64,000 bases of DNA, taken from assembly GCA_949130495.1 (NCBI GenBank), contig OX422221.1, forward strand, positions 24,005,917 to 24,069,916, written 5' to 3'. Both the position numbers and the translations under genes were made by a program. Positions within the stretch are counted from its first letter, which is position 1. Each line of letters opens with the position of its first letter. Source of the DNA: Sambucus nigra (taxonomy: Eukaryota > Streptophyta > Magnoliopsida > Dipsacales > Adoxaceae). Positions 46,659-59,463 of this stretch are shown here, piece by piece. Under the pieces are notes generated by a model. It was not told the DNA's origin, ran no database searches, and saw nothing but the letters and a program-made list of their open reading frames with translations.

Positions 46659-47330
46659 TCACAACCTCAACGATCCATCCCTCTTCTTAACGAACAACAC
46701 AGGGGAACCCCACGGCGAAGTACTCCTGCGGATGAACCCCTGACCCAATAACTGCTCAATCTGATCCCGTAACTCTCTCATCTCAGCTGGAGCCATACGG
46801 TAAGGTGCGCGGGCAATAGGCCGAGTGCCCGTTGTCAAATCAATCACAAAATCTATCTCTCTACTCGGAGGTAATCCAGGTATATCATGAAATACATCGG
46901 CGAACTCACTAACAACGGGTATCGTATCAAGTGGTATCACCACTTCCTTAGAGGTCTCCTCCTCTACGTAGTACAAATGAGTGGACGATCCTCCCTCAGG
47001 GCGAGACATCGCCACTAAAAACATCTCTTGCCCGGGAATGGCAAAGGTAATCTGCATACTAAAACAGTCAATTATGGCTCGGTACGCTACTAGCCAATCC
47101 ATACCAATAATGGCATCACAATCGGTCATCTCTAACACTAACATGTCCGCGGGTAATACCAAACTACCAATCTCTACCCCCACTCCCCGGCATATAAAGA
47201 AAAAATGAACCATTCCCCCAGTGGTGAGTCTACCTACGTTACAGTGCTAAATGCAGTGGTTAATAACCCCAAGGTCTTCACATAATAAGTAGCTATAAAA
47301 CAATTGCGTTGTCCTAGTAACAAACAAAAT
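46659..47330 (-). pseudogene. Element A protease and start of RT, protease catalytic Asp lost
   Basis: The C-terminal half of the gypsy protease is readable ([35 protein letters not shown]), then the linker and first RT segment to a TGA before VNYREL. The active-site region, DTGAT in element B, aligns with VTRTT in another frame near 47310-47330, so the catalytic Asp is gone. A frameshift separates it from gag. Confidence 0.8.
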
Positions 47331-48384
47331 TCGACCCAAAAGTCTCATGGATAGAAAACATACCCCAAATCGCGGGTGGTGCCTGTGGGGCGGCTACTAG
47401 GTTTATTATATAGATATGTCTGTACTGTAACTGCCCCTGCTGCACTGGAGCTACAGAAAAAGTTGGTAGGGCTAGTACTTGAGCTGGTGCTGGGAGGGCG
47501 GCGGGAAATATAGGCCTCTGCGGCTCCTGTCGGGCACCCTGCTGCTGCTGCTGCGGGGCCCTGCCCCTATCAAGACAATCCTGGCATTTATGGCCACGTG
47601 TGCCACACACGAAACATCGGCCTCTGAAGTTACACCCCCTCTGACCCTGCTGCTGACGGTGTCGGCCTTGCTGACTTGGGACCTTATTCCCCTTTCTAAA
47701 CTGCTTCATTTTACCATGTTGTTGACGAGAACTGGCTCGGTCTTGGGTAGTTTGTTGTCGAAATTTCGGGGTCTTCGCACATTTTTCAGCTTTGTTCACA
47801 TGCATTTGGATAACCTCTCTAGGTCTTTTGCCTCCATTAAGTTGTATGTTGCGTTCTTGGTATTGTAAAACTGCAGTGGTAACTGCTTGTGCCACGATAC
47901 CTGCTAACTCGGCGGTTGATATTCTCTCTGGGGATACCTGAGGTGTGAGGGTATCCCTCTCCTCCGCGGTGGTAATAGACTCCCACCACTGCAGTGCAGA
48001 TCCAACTAGCTTGAAAGTAGCTATCACCTGCTTCTGAACATCTGTGCACTCATGCATCCTCAAATGCCTCTGTATGTCCTTCCTCCATTGGCTCGAGACT
48101 ACCACGTCTGAGCTACCTGCAAACTCTGGCGGATGCGCTTTCTGAAAAGCATCTCGTACACGCTCCCATGCAAACGGGAATGCATTAACCTGTGCTGGCG
48201 CGGGAACCGGTGCCTGAGGCGGTGCCTGCTGAATCACGGCAATCGCGGCATTTACCGCTTGGGCTACTATAGCAGCAACCTCAGCGGCGTTCATCATGCC
48301 CTGAACTGGAGCGGGCTGGGGTTCGGGCATTGCATTCCTGGGAACTCGTCGTGCACGTCGTGGAGGCATCTGAAATAAGAACAA
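47314..48384 (-). pseudogene. Element A gag, chimeric and internally deleted
   Basis: The frame starts MFLFQMPPRRARRVPRNAMP. Up to SITTAEERDTLT it is almost identical to the gag of element B. At about 47945 it switches to PQVSPERISTAELAGIVAQA and goes on to a zinc knuckle CFVCGTRGHKCQDC and a Gln-rich tail. The central part of the capsid present in B (EFWVWFDRKYFSSAV through the MSLKQEGKTVAEYEAEF region) is missing. Read together, the left part belongs to subtype A and the right part to subtype B, joined at the shared word gtgagggtatccc. Confidence 0.85.
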
Positions 48385-48537
48385 AGTTTATAAGTTCACG
48401 GTTATAAACTTAATATAGCTGAAGAACGAAGCATACACAAAAAGAGTACAACAGTCCTAAAATATAGGGCTCTATATCAAAGAAATGTAGCGGAAACATA
48501 ATAGCCGTACAGATCCTAAAGGACACTAGAACCTGAT

Positions 48538-48549
48538 GCTCTGATACCA
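48538..48549 (-). other. Primer binding site next to LTR B left
   Basis: GCTCTGATACCA, reverse complement of the tRNA-Met primer site, two bases before the LTR at 48552. Confidence 0.92.
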
Positions 48550-48551
48550 CC

Positions 48552-51534
48552 TGTGACACCCCCACTAATTAAATACCGGGTAGCTACTCCTTTATTAAAT
48601 TAATTCAAAATGCCAAGTTGGCTGAGTTAATAGCATCACTGTCGAAAACATTATTTTTTTTTTTACTAACCACCTAGTATTAAAAAAGTAAGTGCCAAAT
48701 TTTATTTAAAGTCTGATTAACGTGCAACAAGTGTAATGAAGAAATAAATGACACCATTCACCATACTGAAGTAAAACGAATAACCATCACAATAGAGTAA
48801 ATAAAGTCTGGAGGAAAACTCCTCACTACAATCCCATAACTGAAATAAATAACCGAATACTGAAATAATACATGCTAAAGTCTGAAAACTGAAATGTAAA
48901 AGCTGTCTCTAAATAGAAATGGGCAACATGCCCTACAACTGATAGATAGTAACTCTGGAATCCAAAAGATAAAAGCATCTACATGCAAATCCCTGTAGCT
49001 TCCACAAACCGCTACAGCTCGTCACCTGAATGAATATCCTATGCTTGGTGTCCTTGTGGCTGGGCACCTAAATGGTTTTACAAGAAAAGTAGATTTGAAA
49101 AGCAAACGGGTCAGAGCCCGAATGTGGAGTTATATTTTAAAAACCTGCAAGTGCTTTAAAAATATTTAAAACATTAAATGCAAAGTACATGTTAGGACGT
49201 GCACTCACATTATATTCTCACCTCTCGTCTAACTGTTCACTCCTAACGCAAGTACCCATCTATAACTACCCATACTACTAGTTAAGTGACAACATATCTA
49301 GCTAGACTGCCAAAGGTCCTACCCATAATACTCGGTTCCATTTAACATAATAACGCTCGTAATAAATAGGGGTTTAACGTAAACTCAGATACTCACTATG
49401 CAATATATATAACTATCAGTTAGCTCGTTATATTATTCTCGAAACAATACCGTAATTATATTTACAACATTAACATGAGGATTTTCATTAATTAAATGTA
49501 TATTAATCACATCGTAAATACACAATATAAGCACCCCGAGAACTAAGATGCGGTGCACACATACTCTGCTGTCCATCCCGGTACATCACGTACATAAGGA
49601 TCACATATTCCGAATCTCTCAGGAATAGTTCAGATAACACAAATCACAAATAGTGGAGGCGAACACAGTCACCATCACATGGGTCACGCACATACCTACG
49701 CTCCCATGATCAGCAGACTTATTAATATCACAATAAGTCCTTCTATGACCTATGTTCATCGAGGTACCAGTCTATATCCCCCCCGTAGGCACACAAGGAT
49801 TAGAGGGTCCTAAGCGAACGCAACCTCCCGTGATAGCAAGTATGGTAGGTATGTCATACACACAATCCATATACCAATACTAAGTAAACACATATCTTAG
49901 TAATGCCGTATTTTAATCGTAGTACATATTCTCATACTAACTATAATTAACACAATTTGTACTATTCCGGTTTGTAATCATACGCGCCATAATTATCTCA
50001 CGTCGTAGTAGTCACTCACGTCTCAACCCAAACCGTCCATGTAATACACTCTCGTATGTAAATTCCTTCTCATAAATACTCAAATGTCCCAATTCTATCA
50101 TTACAACAAATACAAAATGGTATCTATAACCTCGAATAAGTTTACGGGACTCCAAAAATCAAAACAGTCCAAAAAGGACCAAACTGTCAACTCGTTAGAA
50201 GTCTCGTTCGAACGAGACTATTCGAACAAGATTCCTCTGCCAACTCGTTAGAAGTCTCGTTCGAACGAGGCTGTTCGAACGAGGTTCCAGTTCGTTCGAA
50301 CGAACTGTACCTTCTAACGATATCTCGTTCGAATGAGATATCGAACGAAATCCATTCTCGTTAGCAGTGACTGGTCAACTCGTTAGAAGCTCGTTCGAAC
50401 GACCTGGGGGCTGCTTCTAACGAGCTACCAGCTTCGGCCCAGATTTTTCCCCAAATCGTTTTTCATCCATTTTAACACCTCAAATCTTCTAAACTAAGTC
50501 CCAATCGATCGTTTAAAGGTCTATCATCAATACTAAACATATATAGTCACATCCTAACATGTTTTTAAGGGATCAATCCATCCTAACATCAATTAAATTT
50601 ACAACTTTCTACACTTTTTCCAAATATCTCAAGAACATGAACCCTAACTACATATCATCATCAAATTCCAGAATTTAATTCGTTTTTCTTTCACCCAAAC
50701 ATGTATTAACATCAGATTAATCGTCTCCAAACTATTCTACATGCAATTTATCCTCAATATTCAGAACCTAAGTCCAATTAATCATGGGTTTTCATTCATC
50801 TTCCAATAACAATTATAAATCTTCAATTTTCTAACATGGAAAGAACATTTGTTGAAGTTAAACATAATTAAACCACTTGCCTCGTTTGTTTTCGGATTTG
50901 GTGTTGATTTTGGTGAAGAATCTCTGCAGAACTTCCTCTCTTTCTCTCCTTCTCCAAGCTCCTTCTCCAATGGTGGCTTAAGGTGGCTAGGGTTTTGATT
51001 TGGGAACTTAGAAAACCTAAATGATAACCTACGTAGCTTTCTAGGTTAATATGGGTTGGTTAATGGGCTTAATGGGTTAAATCCACAACAGATTTACATC
51101 TCTAATTTTCGTCACTTTTAATTCCTAAAAATGTAAAATTACAAAAATACCCTTTAAGTTACCGGTATGGCCTAAAAATATCCCGGGACCCAAACTATAC
51201 CCCCGGCTAGTGTTTTCTGACTATCTCGACCCTTCCGGATGCGTTGGCGCACTCAAAACGACTATACAGATTATAGATTTTAAATTCACTTTTATTATCA
51301 AAATATTATACCGTGACGCGGCGGTCCCACGCGTCTCAACAAGATTTCCAAATTGCCGTATATAAATCTCATGACAAATTTTATAATACCAAATACATAT
51401 ATAATCATATATGCACATAATCAAATACCAATTCGCATCTCATTAGTATTTATAACCCGGATTAATTATCAATTAATACGCATTTAATTAATTAATCCCA
51501 AAAATAAATATAGTCAAAAGTACGGGGTATTACA
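48552..51534 (-). repeat. LTR B, left copy, 2.98 kb
   Basis: TGTGACACCCCC ... TACGGGGTATTACA, followed by a polypurine tract (reverse complement cttcccccct) at 51537-51546. It is nearly identical to 56397-59324, except that it keeps 68 bp (about 50058-50125) deleted in the other copy. A cluster of tcgttcgaacga palindromes is at 50195-50410. Confidence 0.93.
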
Positions 51535-51576
51535 TACTTCCCCCCTAATAACTGAATTTCGTCCCGAAATTCGAAA

Positions 51577-52893
51577 CTAGAAAGTACCTGCTAAAAACAG
51601 CTCTGGATAACGCTCGCGCATCTCATCCTCGCGCTCCCATGTGGACTCCTCGACATTGTGATGTCGCCACTGAACACGCACTAACGGGACTATCTTTGAC
51701 CGCAGTTTCCTCTCGCTTCGGTCCAAAATAGCAATTGGCCCCTCCTCGTAAGAGCTATCCGGCTGGAGATCGATGTCCTCCACAGCAATGTGAGAATGGG
51801 CCAAATTATCTCTAAGGTATTTCCTCAGCGAGGAAATATGGAACACGTCGTGAATCCGATGCGAGTGCTCCGGTAGTCCAAGTCTGTACGAAACCGGTCC
51901 GATCCGTTCAATAATAGGAAACGGCCCCACAAACCTCGGTGCCAACTTCCCCTTCTTCCCGAATCGCATAATCCCCTTCATCGGAGATACCCTGAGCAAA
52001 ACCTGGTCCCCCACTTGGAATTCCCTGAAAAACCTCTTCGCATCAGCATAACTCTTCTGCCTGTCTTGAGCTACCCGAATGCGACTCCGAATCAACTCAA
52101 TCCTTGCCGAAGTATCCTGAATCACTTCCGACCCAAGTAGTTTGTTGTCCCCCACCTATAACCAACATGCTGGGGAACGACAAGGCCTACCGTACAACGC
52201 CTCAAACGGGGCCATGCCAATCGTGAACTTATAGGAGTTGTAGTAAGCAAACTCCACCAGTGGAAGGTACTGCTCCCATCCACCCCCGAAGTCAATAATG
52301 CACATGCGTAGCATGTCCTCCAACATCTGATTGGTGCGCTCTGTCTGCCCATCGGTCTGCGGATGATAAGCCGTACTCAACCGCAATTCCGTGCCCATGG
52401 CCTCCTGGAAACTCTCCCAAAATCTTGAAACAAATATCTTGTCTCTGTCAGACACGATATTTAGGGGCACACCGTGAAGTATCACAATCTCTGAAATGAA
52501 GAGCTGGGCATACTGTCCCGTAGTGTAATCCGTCCTTACGGGTAAGAAGTGAGCGACCTTGGACAACCTGTCCATAATTACCCAAACGGAGTCGTGACCC
52601 CTCTGCGACGTAGGTAACCCCGTGATAAAGTCCATGGATATGCTCTCCCACATCCACACCGGAATCTCCAATGGCTGTAGTAATCCTGCTGGTCTCTGAT
52701 GATCCACTTTTACAAGCTGACAAGTGGTGCATTTCGAGACAAACTCAGCGATATCTCTCTTCATACCGCTCCACCAATATTGTCGTCTCATATCTTGGTA
52801 CATTTTGTCCCCTCCGCGATGTACCGCGAACCGTGAGCCGTGCGACTCTGCCATCACCTCATGTCGCAATTCCTCCCCTTCCGGAACTACCAA
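51577..52893 (-). pseudogene. Element B integrase with chromodomain-like tail, one nonsense codon
   Basis: The zinc region (HRGGDKMYQDMRRQYWWSG, CTTCQLVKVDHQRP), the first Asp segment (SMDFITGLPTSQRGHDSVW), the second (IVSDRDKIFVSRFW) and the Glu segment are all present. A TAG at about 52153 follows ACWL, where A has Glu. After it the frame continues unchanged to the tail VRVQWRHHNVEESTWERED. Only point nonsense changes inactivate it. Confidence 0.92.
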
Positions 52894-52968
52894 TCTCCCA
52901 TTGAAGCGTAATCCCCCGTCTGAGCTAACGGTATAGGATTCGGCTCCCTCTGCTAGTAATCGAACTAT

Positions 52969-55440
52969 CTACTCCTGACAGAACGAGTCATTAGCCTGTG
53001 CCCGTACTACCTTCGTGACAATCTGCGGTGTAACGGTCATCACAGACATGAAAGATCGGGCCACTGCATCCTGGTGTCCCAATTCCTTCCACTTAGCTTT
53101 CCACACCTCTGCCACCTCATCTGCTGGCCTACGGCTCAACGCGTCTGCTACCACGTTAGCCTTACCCAGGTGGTACTGGATGTCGAACTGGTAGTCCTTC
53201 ATAAATTCAAGCCACCTACGCTGCCGCATATTCAATTCCTTCTGCGTGAACAGATACTGTAGTGACTTGTGGTCCGTGAACAACTGAAACTTCTCCCCCA
53301 AAAGATAGTGACTCCAAATCCGTAAGGAAAATACCACTGCTGCCAACTCCAAATCATGCGTGGGGTAATTCTTCTCATGAGGCTTAAGCTTACGGGAAGC
53401 ATAAGCTATGGCCTGTCTCTCCTGCTGCAATACACCTCCCAGTCCTTGCAAAGACGCATCGGTGTAAACCAAATACTCAACTCCCGGTCTCGGCAATGCT
53501 AACACAGGTGCTGAGGTTAATTTGTCCTTCAACTCATCGAATGCCAACTGACAGGCATCACTCCAGATATATGGCACACCCTTACGAGTAAGATGTGTCA
53601 AAGGACCTTCTATCTCCGAGAAACCGCGAATAAACCTCCTGTAGTATCCTGCTATACCCAAGAAAATACGAATCTCAGTCGGTGTCGTGGGCTGCCCCCA
53701 CTCCCTCACCGCTGACACCTTCCCCGGATCAACCGATATTCCTCGGTCGGAAATGATATGCCCCAAAAACTGGACTTCCTTCAGCCAAAACCTGCACTTC
53801 TCATATTTTGCATACAACTCATTCTGACGAAGTGTCTGCAAAACCTGCCTCAAATGCTCGGCGTGCTCCTCCTCTGTCTGAGAGTAAACCAGAATATCAT
53901 CAATCAAGACAATGACAAACTTGTCTAGTAAATCCCTGAACACTCTGTTCATCAAGTCCATAAACAATGCTGGAGCGTTGGTTAAGCCGAAAGGCATAAC
54001 CCGAAACTCGTAAGAACCATATCTAGACAAGAACGCGGTCTTCGAGACGTCCTCCTCCCTGATACGCAACTGATGGTATCCTGACCTCAAGTCAATCTTC
54101 GAGAAGAAAGAAGCTCCTCTCAACTGGTCGAATAAGTCATCGATTCGAGGCAACGGATACTTATTCCGTATCGTGACCTTATTCAACTCTCGGTAGTCCA
54201 CACACAATCTCAGTGAACCATCCCTCTTCTTCACAAACAAAACTGGAGCGCCCCAAGTTGAGGTACTTCTGCGAATAAAGCCCTGACCTAACAGCTGCTC
54301 TATCTGATCCCGTAGCTCTCGCATCTCAGCTGGAGCCATACGGTACGGTGCATATGCTATAGGTCTCGTACCCGGTAGCAAATCTATGACGAAGTCTATC
54401 TCTCGACTAGGTGGTAAGCCTGGTATCTCCTGAAACACATATGAATACTCCCTGACAACCGGGATCGAATCTAAAGGAATAACAACCTCCTTAGAGGTAT
54501 CCTCCTCTATGTAATACAGATGAGCGATCGATCCTCCCTCTGGGCGAGGCATCGCCACTATAAACATATCTTGCCCCGGAATGGCAAAAACAATGCTCCC
54601 GCTGAAGCAATCAATCATGGACCTATATGATACGAGCCAATCCATACCGATGATCACATCGTGAACATGCATGTCTAACACTAACATGTCTGCAGTCAAT
54701 ACCAAACCACCAATCTCTACCCCCACTCCCCGGCATATAAAGAAAATAAGTGACCCACTCCCTAATGGTGAGTCGACACACGTCACTGTGCTCTCTGCCA
54801 TAACTAATAATCCTAAAGCTTTCGCGTAGTGTGTAGCTATAAAACAGTGTGTAGCACCCGTATCAAATAACACCCGACCCATAGTGCCATGGATAGGAAA
54901 CGTTCCCTCGATCGCGGGCGGTGCCTGTGGAACTGCAGCCTGGTGAACGTTGTAGACACGTCCATACTGTAGCTGCCCCTGCTGAGCTGGGACTGCTGGA
55001 ATGGGTGGCAATGCTGCCATCTGTGGCGGTACGGGAAGAGCGGCGAGAAACATAGGCCTCTGTGGCTCCTGGCGAGCACCCTGCTGCTGCTGCTGCTGTG
55101 GGGCCCTGCCCCTATCAGGACAATCCTGCTTCTTATGGCCAGTATTGCCACAAACAAAGCACTTCCCTGGAAAGTTCCCTCACCTCTGCCCCTGCTGTCC
55201 CCGACCCTGGTGGCCGTTACCATTCCTCCCTTGGCCCTGCTGGCCCTGATGAAACTGCTGCCCATTCTGTCCCTGTTGGCCCTGATGGCCGTTTGGACCC
55301 TGATGGCCCTGACGGAAACCTCCCTGTCCCTGCCTGTAGTTCCCTGACCGGAACCTCTTATTATCCCCCTGCTGGGAGCCCTGCTCAATCTGTCTCTGCC
55401 CCTGACCCGATTGTGCCCCGCTGGCACCATGTCCTCTAGT
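52969..55440 (-). pseudogene. Element B zinc knuckle, protease, RT and RNase H, nearly intact
   Basis: After a Gln/Gly-rich region comes the knuckle [14 protein letters not shown] (about 55150). The protease has [12 protein letters not shown] with the catalytic Asp present. RT has [12 protein letters not shown] and LIDDILVYS, and RNase H has [15 protein letters not shown] and [13 protein letters not shown]. The frame is open from 55053 to a TAG at 52966 after DSFCQE. A stop near 55180 separates it from the basic part of gag. The frame is the same as that of gag and integrase, so the polyprotein was a single ORF. Confidence 0.93.
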
Positions 55441-55446
55441 CCTGCC

Positions 55447-56229
55447 CTAATGGCTAGACTCCCCCGACCTTTTGCCCTCGGCCATATGAAAACGGTGGTC
55501 CTGGCAGTGTAACAATGCAGCGTTAACCACATCAGAATAAGTGGCCAATGATAGGTTCCCTAGAAGATGTTGACGGATCCTCCAATTCAACCCATCGGTG
55601 AACTTCTCAATCTTCTTCTTCTCTGTTGGAATCTCGTCTGGAACGATATTCAACAGGTTAGTGAACTCGGCCTCATACTCGGCCACTGTCTTGCCTTCCT
55701 GCTTCAAACTCATTAACTTCCTCCTCATCTCTGTATGAACTGCGGACGAAAAGTACTTACGGTCGAACCACACCCAGAACTCCTGAATCGTGAGGGTATC
55801 CCTCTCCTCCGCGGTGGTAATAGACTCCCACCACTGCAGTGCAGATCCAACTAGCTTGAAAGTATCTAGCACCTGCTTCTGAACATCTGTGCACTCATGC
55901 ATCCTCAAATGCCTCTGTATGTCCTTCCTCCATTGGCTCGAGACTACCACGTCTGAGCTACCTGCAAACTCTGGCGGATGCGCTTTCTGAAAAGCGTCTC
56001 ATACACGCTCCCATGCAGACGGGAATGCATTAACCTGTGCTGGCGCGGGAACCGGTGCCTGAGGCGGTGCCTGCTGAATCACGGCAATCGCGGCATTTAC
56101 CGCTTGGGCTACTATAGCAGCAACCTCAGCGGCGCTCATCATGCCCTGAACTGGAGCGGGATGGGGTTCGGGCATCGCATTCTTGGGAACTCGTCGTGCA
56201 CGTCGTGGAGGCATCTGAAATAAGAACAA
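55447..56229 (-). pseudogene. Element B gag, one stop
   Basis: It starts MFLFQMPPRRARRVPKNAMP and runs with an Ala-rich helix (AAEVAAIVAQAVNAAIAV), then a TGA (CGA in element A; a CpG-to-TpG type change) at about 55996. In the same frame follows the retrotransposon gag domain (SQWRKDIQRHLRMHECTDVQ, SALQWWESITTAEERDTL, EFWVWFDRKYFSS). It forms the capsid that packages element RNA. Confidence 0.9.
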
Positions 56230-56382
56230 AGTTTATAAGTTCACGGTTATAAACTTAATATAGCTAAAGAACGAAGCATACACAAAAAGAGTACAATAGT
56301 CCTAAAATATAGGGCTCTATATCAAAGAAATGTAGCGGAAACATAATAGCCGTACAGATCCTAAAGGACACTAGAACCTGAT

Positions 56383-56394
56383 GCTCTGATACCA
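56383..56394 (-). other. Primer binding site of element B
   Basis: GCTCTGATACCA two bases before the LTR at 56397; exact match to the initiator tRNA-Met primer site. Confidence 0.93.
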
Positions 56395-56396
56395 CC

Positions 56397-59324
56397 TGTG
56401 ACACCCCGACTAATTAAATACCGGGTAGCTACTCCTTTATTAAATTAATTCAAAATGCCAAGTTGGCTCAGTTAATAGCATCACTATCGAAAACATTATT
56501 TTTTTTTACTAACCACCTAGTATTAAAAAAGTAAGTGCCAAATTTTATTTAAAGTCTGATTAACGTGCAACAAGTGTAATGAAGAAATAAATGACACCAT
56601 TCACCATACTGAAGTAAAACGAATAACCATCACAATAGAGTAAATAAAGTCTGGAGGAAAACTCCTCACTACAATCCCATAACTGAAATAAATAACCGAA
56701 TACTGAAATAATACATGCTAAAGTCTGAAAACTGAAATGTAAAAGCTGTCTCTAAATAGAAATGGGCAACATGCCCTACAACTGATAGATAGTGACTCTG
56801 GAATCCAAAAGATAGAAGCGTCTACATGCAAATCCCTGTAGCTTCCACAAACCGCTACAGCTCGTCACCTGAATGAATATCCTATGCTTGGTGTCCTTGT
56901 GGCTGGGCACCTAAAATGGTTTTACAAGAAAAGTAGATTTGAAAAGCAAACGGGTCAGAGCCCGAATGTGGAGTTATATTTTAAAAACCTGCAAGTGCTT
57001 TAAAAATATTTAAAACATTAAATGCAAAGTACATGTTAGGACGTGCACTCACATTATATTCTTACCTCTCGTCTAACTGTGCACTCCTAACGCAAGTACC
57101 CATCTATAACTACCCATACTACTAGTTAAGTGACAACATATCTAGCTAGACTGCCAAAGGTCCTACCCATAATACTCGGTTCCATTTAACATAATAACGT
57201 TCGTAATAAATAGGGGTTTAACGTAGACTCAGATACTCACTATGCAATATATATAACTATCAGTTAGCTCGTTATATTATTCTCGAAACAATACCGTAAT
57301 TATATTTACAACATTAACATGAGGATTTTCATTAATTAAATGTATATTAATCACATCGTAAATACACAATATAAGCACCCCGAGAACTAAGCTGCGGTGC
57401 ACACATACTCTGCTATCCATACCGGTACATCACGTACATAAGGATCACATATTCCGAATCTCTCAGGAATAGTTCAGATAACACAAATCACAAATAGTGG
57501 AGGCGAACACAGTCACCATCACATGGGTCACGCACATACCTACGCTCCCATGATCAGCAGACTTATTAATATCACAATAAGTCCTTCTATGACCTATGTT
57601 CATCGAGGTACCAGTCTATATCCCCCCCGTAGGCACACAAGGATTAGAGGGTCGTAAGAGAACGCAACCTCCCGTGATAGCAAGTATGGTAGGTATGTCA
57701 TACACACAATCCATATACCAATACTAAGTAAACACATATCTTAGTAATGCCGTATTTTAATCGTAGTACATATTCTCATACTAACTATAATTAACACAAT
57801 TTGTACTATTCCGGTTTGTAATCATACGCGCCATAATTATCTCACGTCGTAGTAGTCACTCACGTCTCAACCCAAACCGTCCATGTAATACACTCTCGTA
57901 TATAACCTCGAATAAGTTTACGGGACTCCAAAAATCAAAACAGTCCAAAAAGGACCAAACTGTCAACTCGTTAGAAGTCTCGTTCGAACGAGAATGTTTG
58001 AACGAGATTCCTCTGCCAACTCGTTAGAAGTCTCGTTCGAACGAGGCTGTTCGAACGAGGTTCCAGTTCGTTCGAACGAACTGTACCTTCTAACGATATC
58101 TCGTTCGAACGAGATTTCGAACGAAATCCATTCTCGTTAGCAGTGACTGGTCAACTCGTTAGAAGCTCGTTCGAACGAGTTCGTTCGAACGACCTGGGGG
58201 CTGCTTCTAACGAGCTACCAGCTTCGGCCCAGATTTTTCCCCAAATCGTTTTTCATCCATTTTAACACCTCAAATCTTCTAAACTAAGTCCCAATCGATC
58301 GTTTAAAGGTCTATCATCAATACTAAACATATATAGTCACATCCTAACATGTTTTTAAGGGATCAATCCATCCTAACATCAATTAAATTTACAACTTTCT
58401 ACACTTTTTCCAAATATCTCAAGAACATGAACCCTAACTACATATCATCATCAAATTCCAGAATTTAATTCGTTTTTCTTTCACCCAAACATGTATTAAC
58501 ATCAGATTAATCGTCTCCAAACTATTCTACATGCAATTTATCCTCAATATTCAGAACCTAAGTCCAATTAATCATGGGTTTTCATTCATCTTCCAATAAC
58601 AATTATAAATCTTCAATTTTCTAACATGGAAAGAACATTTGTTGAAGTTAAACATAATTAAACCACTTGCCTCGTTTGTTTTCGGATTTGGTGTTGATTT
58701 TGGTGAAGAATCTCTGCAGAACTTCCTCTCTTTCTCTCCTTCTCCAAGCTCCTTCTCCAATGGTGGCTTAAGGTGGCTAGGGTTTTGATTTGGGAACTTA
58801 GAAAACCTAAATGATAACCTACGTAGCTTTCTAGGTTAATATGGGTTGGTTAATGGGCTTAATGGGTTAAATCCACAACAGATTTACATCTCTAATTTTC
58901 GTCACTTTTAATTCCTAAAAATGTAAAATTACAAAAATACCCTTTAAGTTACCGGTATGGCCTAAAAATACCCCGGGACCCAAACTATACCCCCGGCTAG
59001 TGTTTTCTGACTATCTCGACCCTTCCGGACGCGTTGGCGCACTCAAAACGACCATACGGATTATAGATTTTAAATTCACTTTTATTATCAAAATATTATA
59101 CCGTGACGCGGCGGTCCCACGCGTCTCAACAAGATTTCCAAATTGCCGTATATAAATCTCACGACAAATTTTATAATACCAAATACATATATAATCATAT
59201 ATGCACATAATCAAATACCAATTCGCATCTCATTAGTATTTATAACCCAGATTAATTATCAATTAATATGCATTTAATTAATTAATCCCAACAATAAATA
59301 TAGTCAAAAGTACGGGGTATTACA
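56397..59324 (-). repeat. LTR B, right copy (5' LTR of element B), 2.93 kb
   Basis: TGTGACACCCCG ... TACGGGGTATTACA. Compared with 48552-51534 it has a 68-bp deletion at about 57901, flanked by the short word tat, and about 14 bp more in the palindrome cluster (57967-58215). Few other differences are seen by eye, so the two copies are young or recently homogenised. Confidence 0.93.
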
Positions 59325-59463
59325 CGCGGAAGTACGAATTCCCAATGTATAGAGATGAATACAACATTCCTAGTATTAGGCTCTATATAAAAAAAACTCA
59401 GCAGAAACATAATAAGCCGTACAGATCCTAAAGGACACTAGAACCTGATGCTCTGATACCACC
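59325..59463 (-). mobile_element. Stump of outer-element leader with primer binding site (59450-59461)
   Basis: This 139-bp piece ends in the tRNA-Met primer site and LTR A. Its last 60 bp match the leader beside LTR B. It is the 5' leader of the outer (subtype A) element, cut at 59325 where LTR B begins. The direct continuation of this leader is not found on the left of LTR B. Confidence 0.85.

Noticed and set aside
52122..52352. Open frames opposite or out of frame with integrase (also 44646-44876, 55001-55532)
   Set aside because: They are frame shadows of the gypsy polyproteins, with the real motifs in another frame.
48552..59324. Element B as a simple insertion with its own target duplication
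   Set aside because: The 5 bases on the left (ccacc) and right (cgcgg) differ, and a primer site flanks the left LTR on its outer side.
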